DNA of 64,000 bases from Trichopria drosophilae (lineage: Eukaryota > Arthropoda > Insecta > Hymenoptera > Diapriidae). Position numbers and translations under genes: made by a program. The notes under the pieces were generated by a model. The model was not told where the DNA came from and did not search any database. It saw only the letters and a program-made list of their open reading frames with translations. Position 1 is the first letter of the stretch; each line of letters starts with the position of its first letter. Shown one piece after another: positions 1 to 13,900 of the stretch. Location: assembly GCA_030407085.1 (NCBI GenBank), contig CM059584.1:142156001-142220000 (forward strand), in the 5' to 3' direction.

Positions 1-522
1 CATATAGTCAATTTTTGTCTAAATATTACAATTTAAGGGCTCTAAAATGGCTCTTGTGAAAAGTCGATACGATTTTTTGTTCCTGAGTTATGATTTTTTG
101 AAAATTGCCAGTTTACCTCATTTTGTCAGAATTCTTTGGAAAAAGGCAAAAAGTTGATAACTCAAAAAAATAGTAACTCTGACAAAAAAAAAAATCGTAT
201 GTACTTTTTACGAGAGCTATGTCAAAGCTCTTGAATTATAGTATTCAGCCAAAAATTGGAAATATACAGAAAAATTTATTAGACTTTTTGTTAGTATTGA
301 AAGTCGAAAGAAAAAAATGACCAATTTTAACATTTTTAAAATTTGACAACTGCGAAACTATAACGTCTGAAGTAAAACTAAATGCATCAATTGAACGCTT
401 TATTTGTGTACTTTAAAAGACATCCAATGAGTTTTCTCATTATCGTTAAGGATTCGGAGATAGAACGCATTATTTGATGAGTTAAAAAATTCAGAGCGTT
501 GACGAACTTTTGGCCGGTAGTG
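1..522. mobile_element. Tc1/mariner-like palindromic element, truncated by window start
   Basis: The first 260 bases form an imperfect inverted repeat: the segment around 30-85 (GGGCTCT, GGCTCTTGTGAAAAGTCGAT) reappears reverse-complemented around 190-240. The right end reads GAACTTTTGGCCGGTAGTG followed by TA at 523-524, which resembles many Tc1-type insect transposon termini. No transposase frame is visible, so this is a non-autonomous relic. The left end lies outside the window, so its target duplication cannot be checked. Confidence 0.45.
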
Positions 523-740
523 TACGTCTCTGTGCATTTTTCTAACTTCCATTTGTGTTATACCTTCTTATTCTACATTTTTTCTAGAGTGTTAAAAATA
601 CATTCAAATCTTATTAGTATCAGAGTATTTATCGATAGCAATTTTTCGCAATATATATTCTTTTTATTTAATTTAAAAATTGTTTTATTTGCCAGGTACA
701 TTTTTTGTGATATAACAAACAATCAAAATGCTCGTTAGCG

Positions 741-1310
741 AAAATTCGACGCAGAGCAGCAGAATCTTTGCACGCAAGCGTCTCGTAACTTGAATGCACC
801 TCAATTTGTCGAAACGGATGCGGTTGTTAATTTTAGCCCGTCCGTGTCATTGTTGCTTCCAGGTGGACTTTTTTTTCTCGTAGACAGCGCGAAATTGAAA
901 ATCACTTTCGATGGCCACTAGACCGTTAACAGTTGCGTGTTAATAACAAATTCGCGAGCGGCACTGCGTCGTTCGAATTGCAGTTTCAAAAGGACGGCAG
1001 GCAATTAATCGCGAGAAGCGTCGAGATAATGAAGAGAAAGTTCGTTGACGATTTATTACGGTGTGACGTCGTGTCATTGCAATGCGTGTTTCTATACAGC
1101 GACGTGTCCATTGCCACGAAGCCGCGTAACGAGTTTATTAAATATTTCACGATGGACCCCGCCGAGTCGTTGGCCCCGTCTCGTCGCGGGGGTGTCGAAC
1201 GCAAAAAAGCTGGAGCGACAAAAAAAAAAACAGCAACGAACTCTCTACAAAGGGCTGAAGAATTTTTTTGCGAAACGTGCATATTCGTTGTATACATTAG
1301 GCGGGGCTGA
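741..1310. other. GC-richer single-copy-looking block, no convincing gene
   Basis: This block is clearly richer in G, C and CpG than its surroundings. Short overlapping open frames occur on both strands (933-1310 plus, 986-1297 minus), but none has recognisable domain content and the plus frame runs into a lysine-rich homopolymer region. Frames open on both strands at once are expected from base composition. It could be a conserved noncoding element or a 5' exon of a gene outside the window. Confidence 0.3.
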
Positions 1311-1397
1311 ATCCTGGTTTAATTTATTTCCTGCCTGTTTAAATGTAGTTGACAATATTTAATGATTAGCCATATATTGAAAAATGCAGGAATGTAA

Positions 1398-2607
1398 CCC
1401 ATTAACGCCCAAAGCACGACTTTTTTTGCTTCAATTTCAATCCAACACAAAATTCAATAAAATCGAAAGGTACATACCCTACTATTTTCGAGGTCGCTCT
1501 TCAAGATTCCGAGGTCAAAGTTGAGTTTCAGTCATCAGGCATTCCAATATGGCGCCGAATTTCCAGACAATTTCCAAAAAAATTAGTAAATATTTATACT
1601 CATCAATTTGTTACGAGCCATTGGAATATTACGATTCTACTGAAACTATGCACAAAGGTGCATAAAATACTTGAATTTTAAGAAAAAATTTTACTTTTAT
1701 ACCCCACATTATTGTAACGACCTCAAAATGGCGCCAACAATGAAAATTTCTGTGAAAAATTTCTGGACGCCCTTACTCATAAACTATGAGCTTTTTTTTA
1801 AAAATGCTAAGAATGAGAAGTTCTTAGAATTCATAGCGAAATATAGTGGCATTTTTTCGGATTTTTTTCAGAATTTTAGTTTATTTACCAAAAATTCTGA
1901 AAAAAGTATAGTGCATTCTGTGCAAAATTCTAAGAGTTTTTTGTTCTTTGCAAATTTTTTTTAAAAGTTGATAGTTTTCGAGTAAATGAATTTCAAATAT
2001 TATACTTTTTTCTCACGTTTTTTTTCACGAAAACTATCAACTTTTCAAAATATACACTTTTTTTTTTTTTGAATAAATTAAAATTTACAAAAAAATGTTG
2101 AAAAAAAAAATTCTTAAAATGTCATTTAAAAAATCTGAAAAAATTCCACTATATTTCTCTAGGAATTCTAAGAACTTTTTATTCTTAGCACTTTTTTTTA
2201 AGAAGCTCATGTTTTATGCGTAAGGGCGTCCTGAAATTTTTCAAAGAAATTTTCATCGTTGACGCCATTTTGAGGTCGTTAGAATGATGTGGGGTATACA
2301 AAATTTTTCCTTAAAATTCAAGTATTTGATGTACCCATGTACATAGCTTCAATAGAATCGTAATATTCTTATGGCTCGTAAAAATTGATAAGTACAAATA
2401 TTTACTAATTTTTTGGAAGTTGTTTGGAAATTCATCGCCATATTGGATGACCTGATGGGTGAAACTCAACTTTGACCTCGGAATCTTAAAGAGCGGCCTC
2501 GAAAATAATAGGACATGTATCTTTCAATTTTTTTAAAATTTTGTGTTTGATACAAAATACTTGATTTAAATTCAAGCAAAAAAAGTTGTGCTTTGGACGT
2601 TGATGGG
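1398..2607. mobile_element. piggyBac-type palindromic MITE (family A)
   Basis: The 1.2 kb element is one long inverted repeat with its dyad centre near 2,000. The left end CCCATTAACGCCCAAAGCAC mirrors the right end GTGCTTTGGACGTTGATGGG. The right end is flanked by TTAA (2,608-2,611); the left flank is GTAA (1,394-1,397), a one-base decayed TTAA. CCC...GGG termini inside TTAA duplications are the hallmark of piggyBac-superfamily insertions. The arms match for about 600 bases, including GGTCGCTCTTCAAGATTCCG at 1,490 and its mirror near 2,480. There is no transposase. The frame at 1,671-1,964 is a by-product of the repeat. Confidence 0.8.
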
Positions 2608-2611
2608 TTAA

Positions 2612-5600
2612 GTATTAATAGTCCATATCTACTGCCAACAAAAAACGATACTGGGAGTTACTACTGAAAAATATGGTAAGTTTATGAGAAAATACCTAAT
2701 ATGAATTCTATTGTTTTATCACTTAGCAAAACCGTTCTTGACCTCATCCACTAAGTATAGTAAAATACTGAAATACAAGTAGTAACAGTCCGCAACGTGT
2801 CTTTTTTCATTGGAGGTGCGGTCTATGACTACTTACAATTGTTGCATTTCTGGATTATAATATACATCAGCGATAACTTAATATACATAACTTCAACAAT
2901 TGAATTTTTTATTAGGTATTAGCAAATTTATCAATCTCGGATGCTACATCTCAGTATACTTATGATCCATTCTCAGTTGCTAAAAAGAAATCCTATTTTA
3001 AAATATCTAAAAAAATCCTCAAACATTTAATCAATAAAATGAGAAGGCATGAAAAAAGACGCCGTACTAAAAATTTGAAAAAAATAATATCCTACTGTGA
3101 AATAAAAATCTACCTTAAATATTTATGTCGGACCAACACAACCGTATCTACTAACTATTGCACCTAAATATTATTGGCAACAATAAAACATATTATTAAC
3201 AAATCATTAAACAGATAAATAAATAAACCTCTGCTAACTGTAGTATTTCACTTCGTAAATGTTAATTATATTCCTGCATTTTCAGTAGAAACGGTCGTGA
3301 TTGGTCGGACGGAAATATTCGAAGGCAATTTGGTACAATTCTCTACAACAGAGACCTCTACAATCATCCACTGGATCAATTCTTTCGTGATGTATTACAT
3401 AGGAAATGTTGAATTTCCTAATCTATATAATTGTCATTTTATCCTTTCCCTTAATGAGATGAGCAGAAGTAATTTTCCCAGAATCTCCTATGATTAAATA
3501 TTTTAAACGTTGTAGATGAAACTTCGCTGCTCTCATTAAATTGTAAGATTCTAGTAGGATATTTACAAGAGTCTCTTCATCAATTTCCAATAGATTATAT
3601 TACGCTTTTTAACGGTGAATTTCGAAGGATTCGTTTGAGATATTGAATATCAGATGCTCGATAGCAGAAAGTCCTTGGCTTAATGGCTTTAGAGTTAAGG
3701 GTTGGAAATAAAGGTGTCAATCGTTGACCTAGACCGGATTGAAATTACATTCTTAGTGTTCGAATAGATAACATCGATGCGAATTTTAGTACAGTAATCT
3801 AAGTAGTATATGATATGTGATCTGTGTTCACTTTTTACCCTAATAGCAACGAATAATATCCATAGAATAATATTTTTATTTCTTAATAAAACTCTTAATG
3901 TCCATATAACTAACACCAACATTTAAAATTATTATTATATTTTAAAATCCTTCACTTTTATACTTGATGATGCAAAAATGCAACTGGTTCGTAAGTAGAA
4001 TAAGTAATAGACATCAACTTTTCCTGTAATCGAGTAAGGAAGATCTTACACCAAATATTCTGATTGCTGAAACTGACTTTTAGTAATTTTTATTTTACAT
4101 AAAATCTATATTTTCTTGCGTTCATAATAAAATAATATAATGGAGATTTTCTAACGAAGTGACAATAGTTTTCCAGACGAATACAACTTTGTAGAGAAAA
4201 GTTAACATCGTAGCTAGATGAACAGTGATGTCATGCATAAAAATGCATAGTTTTAAACCCTTTAAAGTGAAATATCTGGATTGACGCAAGTCGCAGTAGG
4301 ATAAATCGTTATTTCTTTGTTACTTATATTTTCGCAATATCCGAATACAGACTTTGAGAAGCAGGAGGCTTTGAGGAAGAAAAGAAATAAGTAATATATA
4401 ACCTACGTAACGATAATTTCATTTACGGAAACCCGCGACAGGGTATCCCTCCACCAGGGAGTTGCAAGATTAAAATAGTTTCCCGCGTAGTTATCGATTT
4501 TCGATTCCCGAAACGCTCTCGTAATTCGCCTGTCGCGATCGTCTGGCACTCGGGAGCATACATAACTTGTCTAAAAAAAGAGTTTCAAAAATTCCAATCC
4601 AGACTCCGACCGCAACGTGAGGAGGGCTTGGGTGCAAATACCTCCGAGAAGGGACACTCGGGTGCATCTCTTGAGGAAAGACATTATTTTCCAGAAAACG
4701 GTTTGAGGAAAATTAATGGGAGAATTTTTAATCCTTGTAATTGTATCTTCATTTCGGTATTCTCTAGGGAAATCAAATTTCACTTCATTGAAATCGCGCT
4801 TGTGTTAGAAAGCAACCCCTATTAACCTAACGACCGATATATACCAAAGTTAATTGACGACAGTACAGAATTTTATATTGCATTTATTCTATTTCATAAT
4901 TTCTTAATTCATTTCATACAATTGCTTAGAACTGAAAGTAATATATTGACTATATGAAAATATTTCAAATTTTTAATCACGATTTTAATATGAATTAGTA
5001 AGTCGTTTAAATATTATTTAACTATTCCATTAATAAATTCAGAATTTCTGTCTTAAGCCGATGGCAGAAAAAACTATGTGCACAAACAATCTTTATAATG
5101 CAAATCAAAGGAAATATAGGAACATATTGAACTTGAAAACAAATTAAAGAGAACTTCTAACAAGTTTCTAGAAATCATATTAGATATTTGTTAATAAACT
5201 TATTATAAATTATAAGTGGGAAGAGTCAAATTCATAAAACATTACAAGGCTTTGGAGGCAGTTATTCAAAACTTTCTTTCTTTGGAGCAAATCAATTTTA
5301 TTCAAATATTAATGTGTTTTTTAGCTACAATGCATTTTATAAAAATTAAATCTCGACTGACAATTAAGTTTGTTATACTTTGACATTCTTATTCTTTATT
5401 TTGCAATCGCTCCAATATTTTGCTATAACTTCAATCTCTCTGATGTTAAGATTTCTTAGAGTAGCAGTCTTGGTCTTGATTTTTTTTATCATTTTAATTC
5501 GACGATGCTTGAAACGTGATCAAAAGCAGAGGTGTTGTTAAATCTAGCAAGAATTATCCACATTCCCAGACTATAGAAAATCTACTATACTTATTCTTGA

Positions 5601-6427
5601 TACACTGATAAAAGTATTTCTTTGATCCAAAAAAGGCTTCTTAACAGTTAACAAATGAAATTGTGATATTTGGCGAAATGAATATTTGTTAACTATTAAT
5701 AAGCTATTTATTAAGATCCTGTAAGGAAGGCTTCTGTACTTGAAATTGATGTTTATTAATATTAAACAACTCATTGCTTTCACTACTCAAAATATTTCTT
5801 AATAGCTAAAAAATACGTTTATTAAGATGCTATGAAGTTATTTGTTAATTACAAAGAATTTTTTATGTGACGAACAAAGTTTGATTAAAATGAATGCATT
5901 TCCTTTCCTTCCATCTATTCTCTCCTCATATCAGCAACCTAAAAATGTATGAGTAGAAAAAATCAGATTATCAAAAACAAAAAAACAGTCTAAACAATGA
6001 CGGCAAAATTGGGGAGATTTGATTTGCCAAATCACACTACATTTTTACATTCCTTTCTGTAACACATTACTAGTCATAAGACCTTAATGACCCTATTGTT
6101 AAGTTACGTCCTTACATTAAATTTCAAAATTTACGGCAACTCCGAGACTAAAAAGGCAATGTGTGTAGGATTTGTTTAGTTGGTATGTTGTGTCTTCACA
6201 ATTTAATACTGGCAAACTTACCATTTCTTAACTATTAAGAAATGCATTTTTACATTTAGCTCTGACATTTTTAAATCCAGTAAATGGTTTATCACCGAAA
6301 TATAAAATCTATTTGATTGCATTAAAAATACGTTTATTTCAACCAACTAAATTAGCTCAAATAAACGGTATTTTTTATGGAACAAACGCTGAAAGGTAAG
6401 AATTTCATAGTTAATAAATATATATTT
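2612..6427. other. Intergenic or intronic AT-rich DNA, no gene recognised
   Basis: Only short AT-biased frames without recognisable domains occur here. A GC-richer patch at about 4,430-4,570, with CCCGCGACAGGG and GCCTGTCGCGATCG, stands out as a possible regulatory element. A short imperfect inverted repeat (AATACGTTTATTT / AAATAAACGGTATT) lies at about 6,324-6,378 and may be a worn MITE end. Nothing else is called. Confidence 0.55.
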
Positions 6428-6451
6428 AATAATAATAATAATAATAATAAT
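6428..6451. repeat. (AAT)8 microsatellite
   Basis: Eight uninterrupted AAT units. On the minus strand this is an (ATT)n run directly after the putative polyadenylation end of a LINE relic, which fits the simple-repeat tails found on several LINE clades. Confidence 0.9.
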
Positions 6452-6905
6452 CATGTCTTTATTGGCAATTACAAAAACATTGCAGGATATAAATAATACA
6501 AAAATGCCAAAGGGCGAGCCACAGCAATAGCTGTTTTACAGACTGACCAGGTTTCTGGGACCATTTAATGGAAATAAATTTGGTAATATTAACAAATATT
6601 TCCTGCGAATACTCAATATACTTATTAGCGATAAAGAAATACTTTTATAATTCAACTTAATGGTGTTTTCTGGGCTTAATTCCGTCCAGGATTGTTTGAT
6701 ATAAGGAATGAGGAAGATGATTTTATAGCCATTTTAGTAATTTTGTCCACTGGTTCATTCCAAATATTCCTTCGTATGCATGATTAACACTAATGGTAAA
6801 AGATTGCTAATCTTGTTACTCTGGTTTTGATAATCTTGTTGTGGGTTTTCCTACTATAGGTTGGTTTACAGTTACCAGGTTGGTTATTTTTCGCCTTCTG
6901 ATTCT
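6452..6905 (-). mobile_element. LINE 3' end remnant, reverse orientation
   Basis: On the minus strand the sequence ends with AATAAA (6,458-6,463) and then the (ATT)n tail at 6,451-6,428, the usual layout of a tailed non-LTR retrotransposon. Minus-strand translation gives a decayed, frameshifted string that includes the residues AYEGIFGMNQWTK, with stops throughout. It resembles the end of a LINE second ORF and 3' UTR, but the clade cannot be named from this alone. The upstream limit is a guess. Confidence 0.4.
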
Positions 6906-7594
6906 GAAATGAAATGAAATGTAGAATGAATGGTTATTTCGTGAGCAATATAAATCCAAGAGTACGTCTGTAGGCATCTGATATTAAAAACTGAATTGCA
7001 AGTTCTTCCCTAACAAGATTTCTAATCACATTTTTATTCATGTCTTTGCTTGTTATTCTTCTAGATTATTTTATCTGTAATTTAAAATAATACTGCATTA
7101 AATGCGAATAATTTTCTTTGTGGATCATTAATTAAGAGAGTGCGTTAACTAAATTTAAAAAAGCAATGCTCTTTCTAATTTTTTTAAAACACACTTACAG
7201 TTTTGGGATGAGTAAATTCAATATTGAAAGAATGATACTATCGACTTTTGCGCAAAGGATATTTGGCTATTTATAAGATGTTGCACTAAGAGAAAAATTA
7301 TTATTCGATATTTATTGAGCAATAACTCCCACGAAAGAAAATGTTAAAACCATGAATAATTTTGTAAAAGTTTTCTCCTCATCTTATCATATTTTTGTTA
7401 ATGTTATCACTTATGTGACATGAAGTTTGCAAATAATGTATATAACGCATATATAAATAAAACGATGAACATAAAACTGGGATTAGAAGCAGATGAAACA
7501 ATTAAATTTAACCAATCTTTAGTATTTAAACATTCCAGGGGCATAATTTTTAAGTTTAGCTTTTTTATGATAGCACACCAAGTCGCTCAATGTG
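6906..7594. other. AT-rich DNA, nothing recognised
   Basis: No gene, clear repeat or GC-rich island was seen in this stretch. Confidence 0.5.
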
Positions 7595-7830
7595 TGCGAT
7601 ACATATTACATTGTACAACTTGGGAGTAAAACAGGTTTTTTCCATCCAGGGCTAGTTACATGCTTGAGCAAAGCGTGGTTTGAATATACACGATATAGAG
7701 AAAAAAAAGGTATTTTACGCTCCCAGTATGAGAAACTTATGTTCCTCCTGGATACATTTAGTTTGCTCCACAGGGAGTGAAAGAGTCATTTCGCTCCCGC
7801 GATATAGAGAACAAAATAGAATTTTGTGTT
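7595..7830. repeat. Diverged copy of the GGGAGCAAAATA-motif palindrome family
   Basis: It contains GGGAGTAAAACA (7,621), TATTTTACGCTCCC (7,712) and CGCTCCCGCGATATAGAG near 7,792. These mirror motifs in the better-preserved element at 8,989-9,284, where TTTTGCTCCCTATATCGCGG occurs in the opposite orientation. The three overlapping short frames here (7,420-7,895) are shadows of this repeat. Confidence 0.4.
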
Positions 7831-8988
7831 CAGAAAAAAGTATTTACCTTCTCGACAAATCCTTACTAATACTTGATGTAAATATATTGCCTTAATATAA
7901 AAACTTGATAAATTCAACCATTTTTAACATAAATTGAGAAATATTTTTTGACTCAGTAAAAACACCTATTATCATTAAATTCAGTAAAATTTGATAATTT
8001 TTACCTGAAAATATTTTTCTAATACTGAACATATGTCGTACTATTGAGTTTGATAAAAATGGGATAATGTTGAAGGTATTAATTCTAATCTCATTTTTAA
8101 ATAAAAACTTTCTTCAAGAAACATTGCCCCACTTTGTACAATTCGATTGAATATTTAACATATATACCAACTAATGAAAGCATTCATATGCTGTACTGTT
8201 CGTGGAGATCGAAAAGTCGGGCATTCCTAGTCGTGTGACGTATCTACAATTCGTTCTTATTGGTAAACTTTAAATCCTCGGATTCCAGTAATATAAACGC
8301 ATCACCTGCAAAATTTTCAAATAGTTTTTAGTCAATGTGTAGATTGACACACAGTGAACAACTCTTTTTAGCTATTCTACATTTTAATACTGTACATTTG
8401 ATCACATCATGCTCGCAATTACGAACAAAAACCTGTTTTGCTGCTTATTTTCGAAATTCGATTGATGCATTCTATGTTATTTACAAATTCATTGGCAAAT
8501 GGTCTCTATTGTCATGGCGGTGAATGATACATATTTTTCTGTATTTTTTATTTAATTTAAAACGTCCAAAAAGTATTCCGTATTACATCAACCTCTTTCA
8601 TCATAAGTAAAGGCAATTCGACAATATTTTTGACGTCACCACTTCAAAACATACAGATTGTGCGATCATATATTAAAATAAAAATTAAGGGTAAACTTCG
8701 AAAATTGAGAATGTGAGATACTTAAAACCTAAAACAATAATAACATCGGCTAAGAAACGAACATTTGTAACCGAATGATGACAAATTTTTTAACTTTAAG
8801 ATACTTTCAGAATATTTACTGCATTAAAAGCTAAAGAACTGTAAAAAGAAATAATAAATAGCTATCTGCTATTAATATCAAATTTCATTTTACCGTCCGA
8901 ATCATGAAATGCGCCCTCAAATCAGTGCGTGAAAAAATCAAAAATCAATAAAAAAAAAGAAGTGTGTGAAAAATTTCTCTTACAGTGT
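7831..8988. other. AT-rich DNA, nothing recognised
   Basis: Only short, domain-free frames occur, including 8,335-8,523 on the plus strand, which matches no family I recognise. Confidence 0.5.
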
Positions 8989-9284
8989 ATAAAAATAGTA
9001 TACGATACACGTGCCTCGTTACACTCGTGCGCAAATCACCTATTTCGCGGACTTGTATCGTAATATACTATTCTTACACTCGGTGTGCAAAATAGCACAT
9101 TCTCTCTATAGGGAGCAAAATAAATATATCCGGGAGCAAAATAAGTGTCTTTCTCTCTCTATTCTCAAAATACTATTTTGCTCCCTATATCGCGGGATAT
9201 CGCTTCTTCACTTGGGCGTCAAACTTGCCCTCGTCGGCAAACACCTATTTTGCTCCCTAGGTGCACAATATACTATTTTTTTAT
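8989..9284. mobile_element. Palindromic MITE with GGGAGCAAAATA / TATTTTGCTCCC motifs
   Basis: The ends are inverted: ATAAAAATAGTATACGATAC on the left and GTGCACAATATACTATTTTT on the right. The interior carries GGGAGCAAAATA twice (about 9,111 and 9,132) and its reverse complement TATTTTGCTCCC twice (about 9,172 and 9,249), so the element folds on itself at several registers. There is no coding content and no clear target duplication. The short frames at 9,011-9,438 are shadows. Confidence 0.55.
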
Positions 9285-10609
9285 GATATCGAATTTCAAT
9301 AGCTATTTTACATCTGGATGGCAGACTACACCGCCACTGTGGCAGGGAGGTGTTTCGTTGTCGCGGCATTTAGGTTTTTCCGTGTATATTCATTTGCTAG
9401 AAGTTTCTTTCATACAAAATTTTTGTTGGATGCAATAATTATTTTTCTAAATCAATCATTTAACACAAATTTTATTTTGCATTATTTCTTCTTTATAGAC
9501 ACTTTAGAAAACATGCTTTTAATGCAATATTATTTCTGTTTTCTTGAAATAATTACTAATTATTAGTAATTTTATATTATGATAATTTATACATATAAGA
9601 AAGAAATATTGTCATTATCGCACATTGATTCACCAAAATAGTCAGTCTTGTTTACGTTTCAAAAGGCAACTCTTCGACATGAAGTACGCACGTTTCGTAT
9701 TTTATAAGTGACCACGTAGCAACACAATTTTCATAAATATAAAATTAAACAATCTTTTTACAATTGAAACCCACGATTATTGTACTTTATTTTTGCACCC
9801 TCAGAAAAGAAAAGATTAAAATATCGAACGCAAGACAGTAGATATTTTCGCAAAAACCATCATCTAAAATAAACGTAAAAAATGTCTGTTTACGTAGTTT
9901 TTTTTCTGGCCGGATATTTTTTAATTAAGTATCTCAGTTATTTACTAGGAAAAGTCAAATAAATAATATTTCTCGAACACGACATTTCTGTCCAACCGAA
10001 ATTCAAAATAACTATTGAATTTATTTAATGCTTCACGAGATAGCGTGAAGTATACTAGAAACGTGAAAACGTGAAGTGTATGATGATGATGAAGTTATGA
10101 AGTTGTTTAAACAACATTTTTTTTTTAAGATATTATTTTTTTGTAAGGTATGTATTAAGGCTTCCAAAATGACGAAAAGAGCGTTTCAAAGTAATTCAAT
10201 TCACTATAAAGCGTATATATTCACATAACACCTTAGACCAGAATTTCATCTGAAAAAGTGTGACTGGACAAAGTTACACTTTGAACGGTGTAATGCTATT
10301 AATTCGCACTCAGTGGTGTACACAGAAATTCTTATTTTTCGGAGTGTACCAAAGAACCAAAAAACTGCGAAAAATATGATTTAGATATACGTCTCTTTGT
10401 AATTTCATTAAAAATTTTAGCCCAAATTGTTGATCAAGTTAGCCGGGTTTTGTAAAGTTTCACCGAGTTAAATTATGACAATGACCTACCCAGAAGAACT
10501 GTGCTTACTTCTTATTTAACCACTTCAGACCGCAACCACTTAACCTACCTACAATGGGTCAAACTTGACAAAAGAAATAAGATTTAAAAACTTTCCTTCT
10601 GCTCAGTTA
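9285..10609. other. AT-rich DNA, nothing recognised
   Basis: No gene was seen. A short run of related CGTGAAGT / CGTGAAAACGTGAAGTG words occurs at about 10,035-10,080 and is not large enough to call a repeat family. Confidence 0.5.
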
Positions 10610-10930
10610 ATCACTTCCTCTCACGCCTGTCCCAACGGCGATCAACTTCGTATTACGAGGGCGGCGCAAAAGGCAGGCAGCAATCCGAGAGTTTCAGTCG
10701 ATAACATCGATCCAGCATTAAGCCTTTGAAATTTCAGTCGCTTTTTCGCGTTCCGCCTACGGCCCCCGGTTGCCCAACTGTTTCCGATGGGTGCCGTGAT
10801 TTTCCGTCAGATGTATTTCTCTCGCGTGGAAGAAATTGAGTTACAACGAGAAACAATTTCAATAACTCCGACCTTCCATCACTCGATTTCGTTGTGGGTT
10901 TCGAGATGAAAGGCTCCCCTTGCCACTTTA
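10610..10930. other. GC-richer island, possible conserved noncoding element
   Basis: This block is rich in CpG and complex sequence (for example ACGAGGGCGGCGCAAAAGGC and CGCCTACGGCCCCCGGTTGC) within AT-rich flanks. No long frame and no splice-site-bounded exon was found. It could be an enhancer or an untranslated exon of a neighbouring gene. Only cross-species alignment could decide. Confidence 0.3.
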
Positions 10931-13900
10931 TGGGTAAGCGCCTTTTATTTATTGCGTATATTTTGGTTGCAAGCGACTGGGGCTGGGATCCGTTCGGTTG
11001 TCCACCGTTCGGTCCCTCGGTTCAAAGCTGGGAATCGTGTTTCTATTGCGAAACCTTTTTGAAGAAACACACAGTGATTTCTTAGGTAAATTGTCGAGGA
11101 AACCTGTTATGACTGAAACCTTAGAAGAAATGAGCTTATTTTCGGGGTAATTTAACAGCATTCTCGTTTCAAAACCAGACCAATAGGAGGTAACCATCGT
11201 GCGTAATGCTTCGTCCACGTTGGGTTGAATTGCTTTTAAAACGAATATGTACGGCAGTCCAATTTATTTCTGACAATGTGTTGGAAGAAACCTTTTAGAT
11301 ACATTTATCACAATAGAAAAATAGAAACATCAAACACGCCTGAGAAAGTGGAAATCAAATCAATTTTTTGAAAATGTAACCTCTCCAGTATGTGGGATTT
11401 TTAATAATATTTCTGAATTTTTCACAAATTCTATGGAAAGTCTTGAGGGTAACTTTTAGTATATATATATCAATAAGTCTTGTACGTAAATAGTAGGACA
11501 TACCTATTTCTTTGTTTCCATATCAAAATTTTGATGTTATCGTAAAATATTCATTCCGTTCAACGTTCATACTGTTATAACAGTTTCTATGGTGGTGCTT
11601 TTTACGATCTAGAATAATACAGAGTATTATGTACCGGAAATACATGGACATCAGTTTTGTTTGAGTCGAGTACCAAGATTGCCTTGGTATAAGCACTCCA
11701 ACAACAATATATTTTATGACAGATTATTAAAAAAAGAATATTAGTAAGAATTATTAGTCAAATTCTTGATAACTGAAATAACCATTACATTGTTTCATAT
11801 TTAAAAACATGACTTTATTTGGTAAATTACATGTGGTACAGAGAATAATCCCTCCGGCGATCATAGAGTCATTGTAAGTCGGTATATTTATGCTAATGCC
11901 GGACTGTAGAACTTTTACAGAATTAATAAGAGGCTGCGTGTTTACATTTGGAACAAGTTTTTTGAATTCAAAACCATAATCTAACCAGACGCATATTTAT
12001 GAGTTTATATCGCTCGAAATAAGGAAGTTCATTAATAATAAAGTACACTGGTAGACATTTTTGTTTACAGTGAATGTACTTTACGGCAACTTTACTGTAA
12101 AGCTAACAGAATTTAGATTTTCTTCTTAAGGCAAGATACTTTATCCTGAAGTTACCGTAATCTTAGATTCGATTAAATTTGTTATGTTAATAATTAATAC
12201 AAGAATTTTAAATATTGTTTGATCATTACGTGGCATATGGTATCTTAATGCGCTTACAGTTTCGCCGAAATAGAGATAAACAAAACATACACACTCGCAT
12301 TCGATTTTTTGAGAATTTTTGGACGTTCGAAAATAAATGATAAATATAAATTAGCGTAAGAATTATTAATAGTTAACGAATGCTCCTTGGATGTTAAACT
12401 GTATGAGATATTGGCAGGTAGGAAAGTACTTGTAACTTCATCTTAAACTAACATATCGTTTTTAACTTTACAGTTACTGTTATAACTTTATAGTTAATGC
12501 ATAAAAGCTTTGAAATAAGCTTACATTAACTATTAGTAAATAATTTCTGTGAGTATATATTGGCCAAATTCTATATGTCGAAGATTCAAACAGAGCTATT
12601 CCATCGGCATTCTACATTAAGGAAATGTTATTTCGATTTCAGAGAATACCGTTATTGCTAATTAATGTATTATATCAATCTCAATCATATAAATATTTGC
12701 ACGATGATTACGTTCTATGAGTCTATTAAATATTTGACCAAATTGATCATAAAACCCTTATTGATTATAAAAATGTACGATATTGCTTAATTGTCCTGAT
12801 TTCTTTGATATGTAAATTTGTCGTTATCGACTTTTTGATAACACTAAAAATGTCTTTCTAGAGACATAGATCATGAATATAAATTTTGAATTTTAGATAA
12901 ATTTGGTTTCAGACAATGTACATTAACTCCAATACATCCGACAATAATGCTCCTGTCATATTATGACGAAAGTATAATTTCAATATGAGACGGTTATCCT
13001 GTATATAATATATACATAAGCTTTAGCTTGGCAATTGTCATTTCTGTTGTTTAGGTTTTCTTTACAAAAAAAGAGTCATGTATGATTATGAATGGATTCC
13101 CTACTGTTTTACTTTCATTTCCTTCCGTTTTTTGTTCTAGGTTTACTTGGTGAGAAGTAAGTTATTCTGCATAGTGCATACGTAAAAACAAACTGTCTCG
13201 TTTTATCGAGATACACATTTTGAATTTTGAATCCATAAACTAAAGAAGTTATTTCTCAATAATTTTGTTAAGTGAAAGCATATGTGGTACTGGGTTTTCT
13301 CTGTCATGTCAGGATTTTGAAATTTTTTAAGATTGTGCGATAAATAAAAAAAAATTATTTACAATATCTCCAGAACAAAACGTTTTGAATCATTTTCTTA
13401 AATTGCACAATTATAAAATTATTTCAATATTTATTTCGAAAATCAGTAAATCTGTCTTCGGATTTGTAAACAAAATACAAGAATATCAGATAAAAAGGCC
13501 CGGGAAAAATTATTTACAAAATTGAACTCGAATATTGAATACATCATTTTGAATTTAGATTATATGAAATCACGTGTGTAATAAACATGGTAAAAACTCT
13601 AAATAATGAAATTTTTTAGACCACTGTCCATTCGCGATCTAAATCGATAACTGTTCGCACATTTAGGTTAGGTGTTTCATGACCATAAGATGAGCAATTC
13701 TGCTTTTCTTCATATAAAACATGGCCCTCCACGTATCGAAAAAATTGTATTAAAAATGAATACCAAAAGTTTATGATGAATAATAGTTATGAAATTGATG
13801 CAGCAACTAGTAATTCAACCGTAAAGCATAAAATTTGTCAATTTTATAAGAATGAAGTATATAATACAATTGTAGGATTGATTGTTAATAATTGATTTCA

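Noticed and set aside
1671..1964. 97-codon frame inside the first piggyBac-type palindrome
   Set aside because: Lies wholly in one arm of the inverted repeat and is composed of Phe/Lys/Asn runs; not a transposase.
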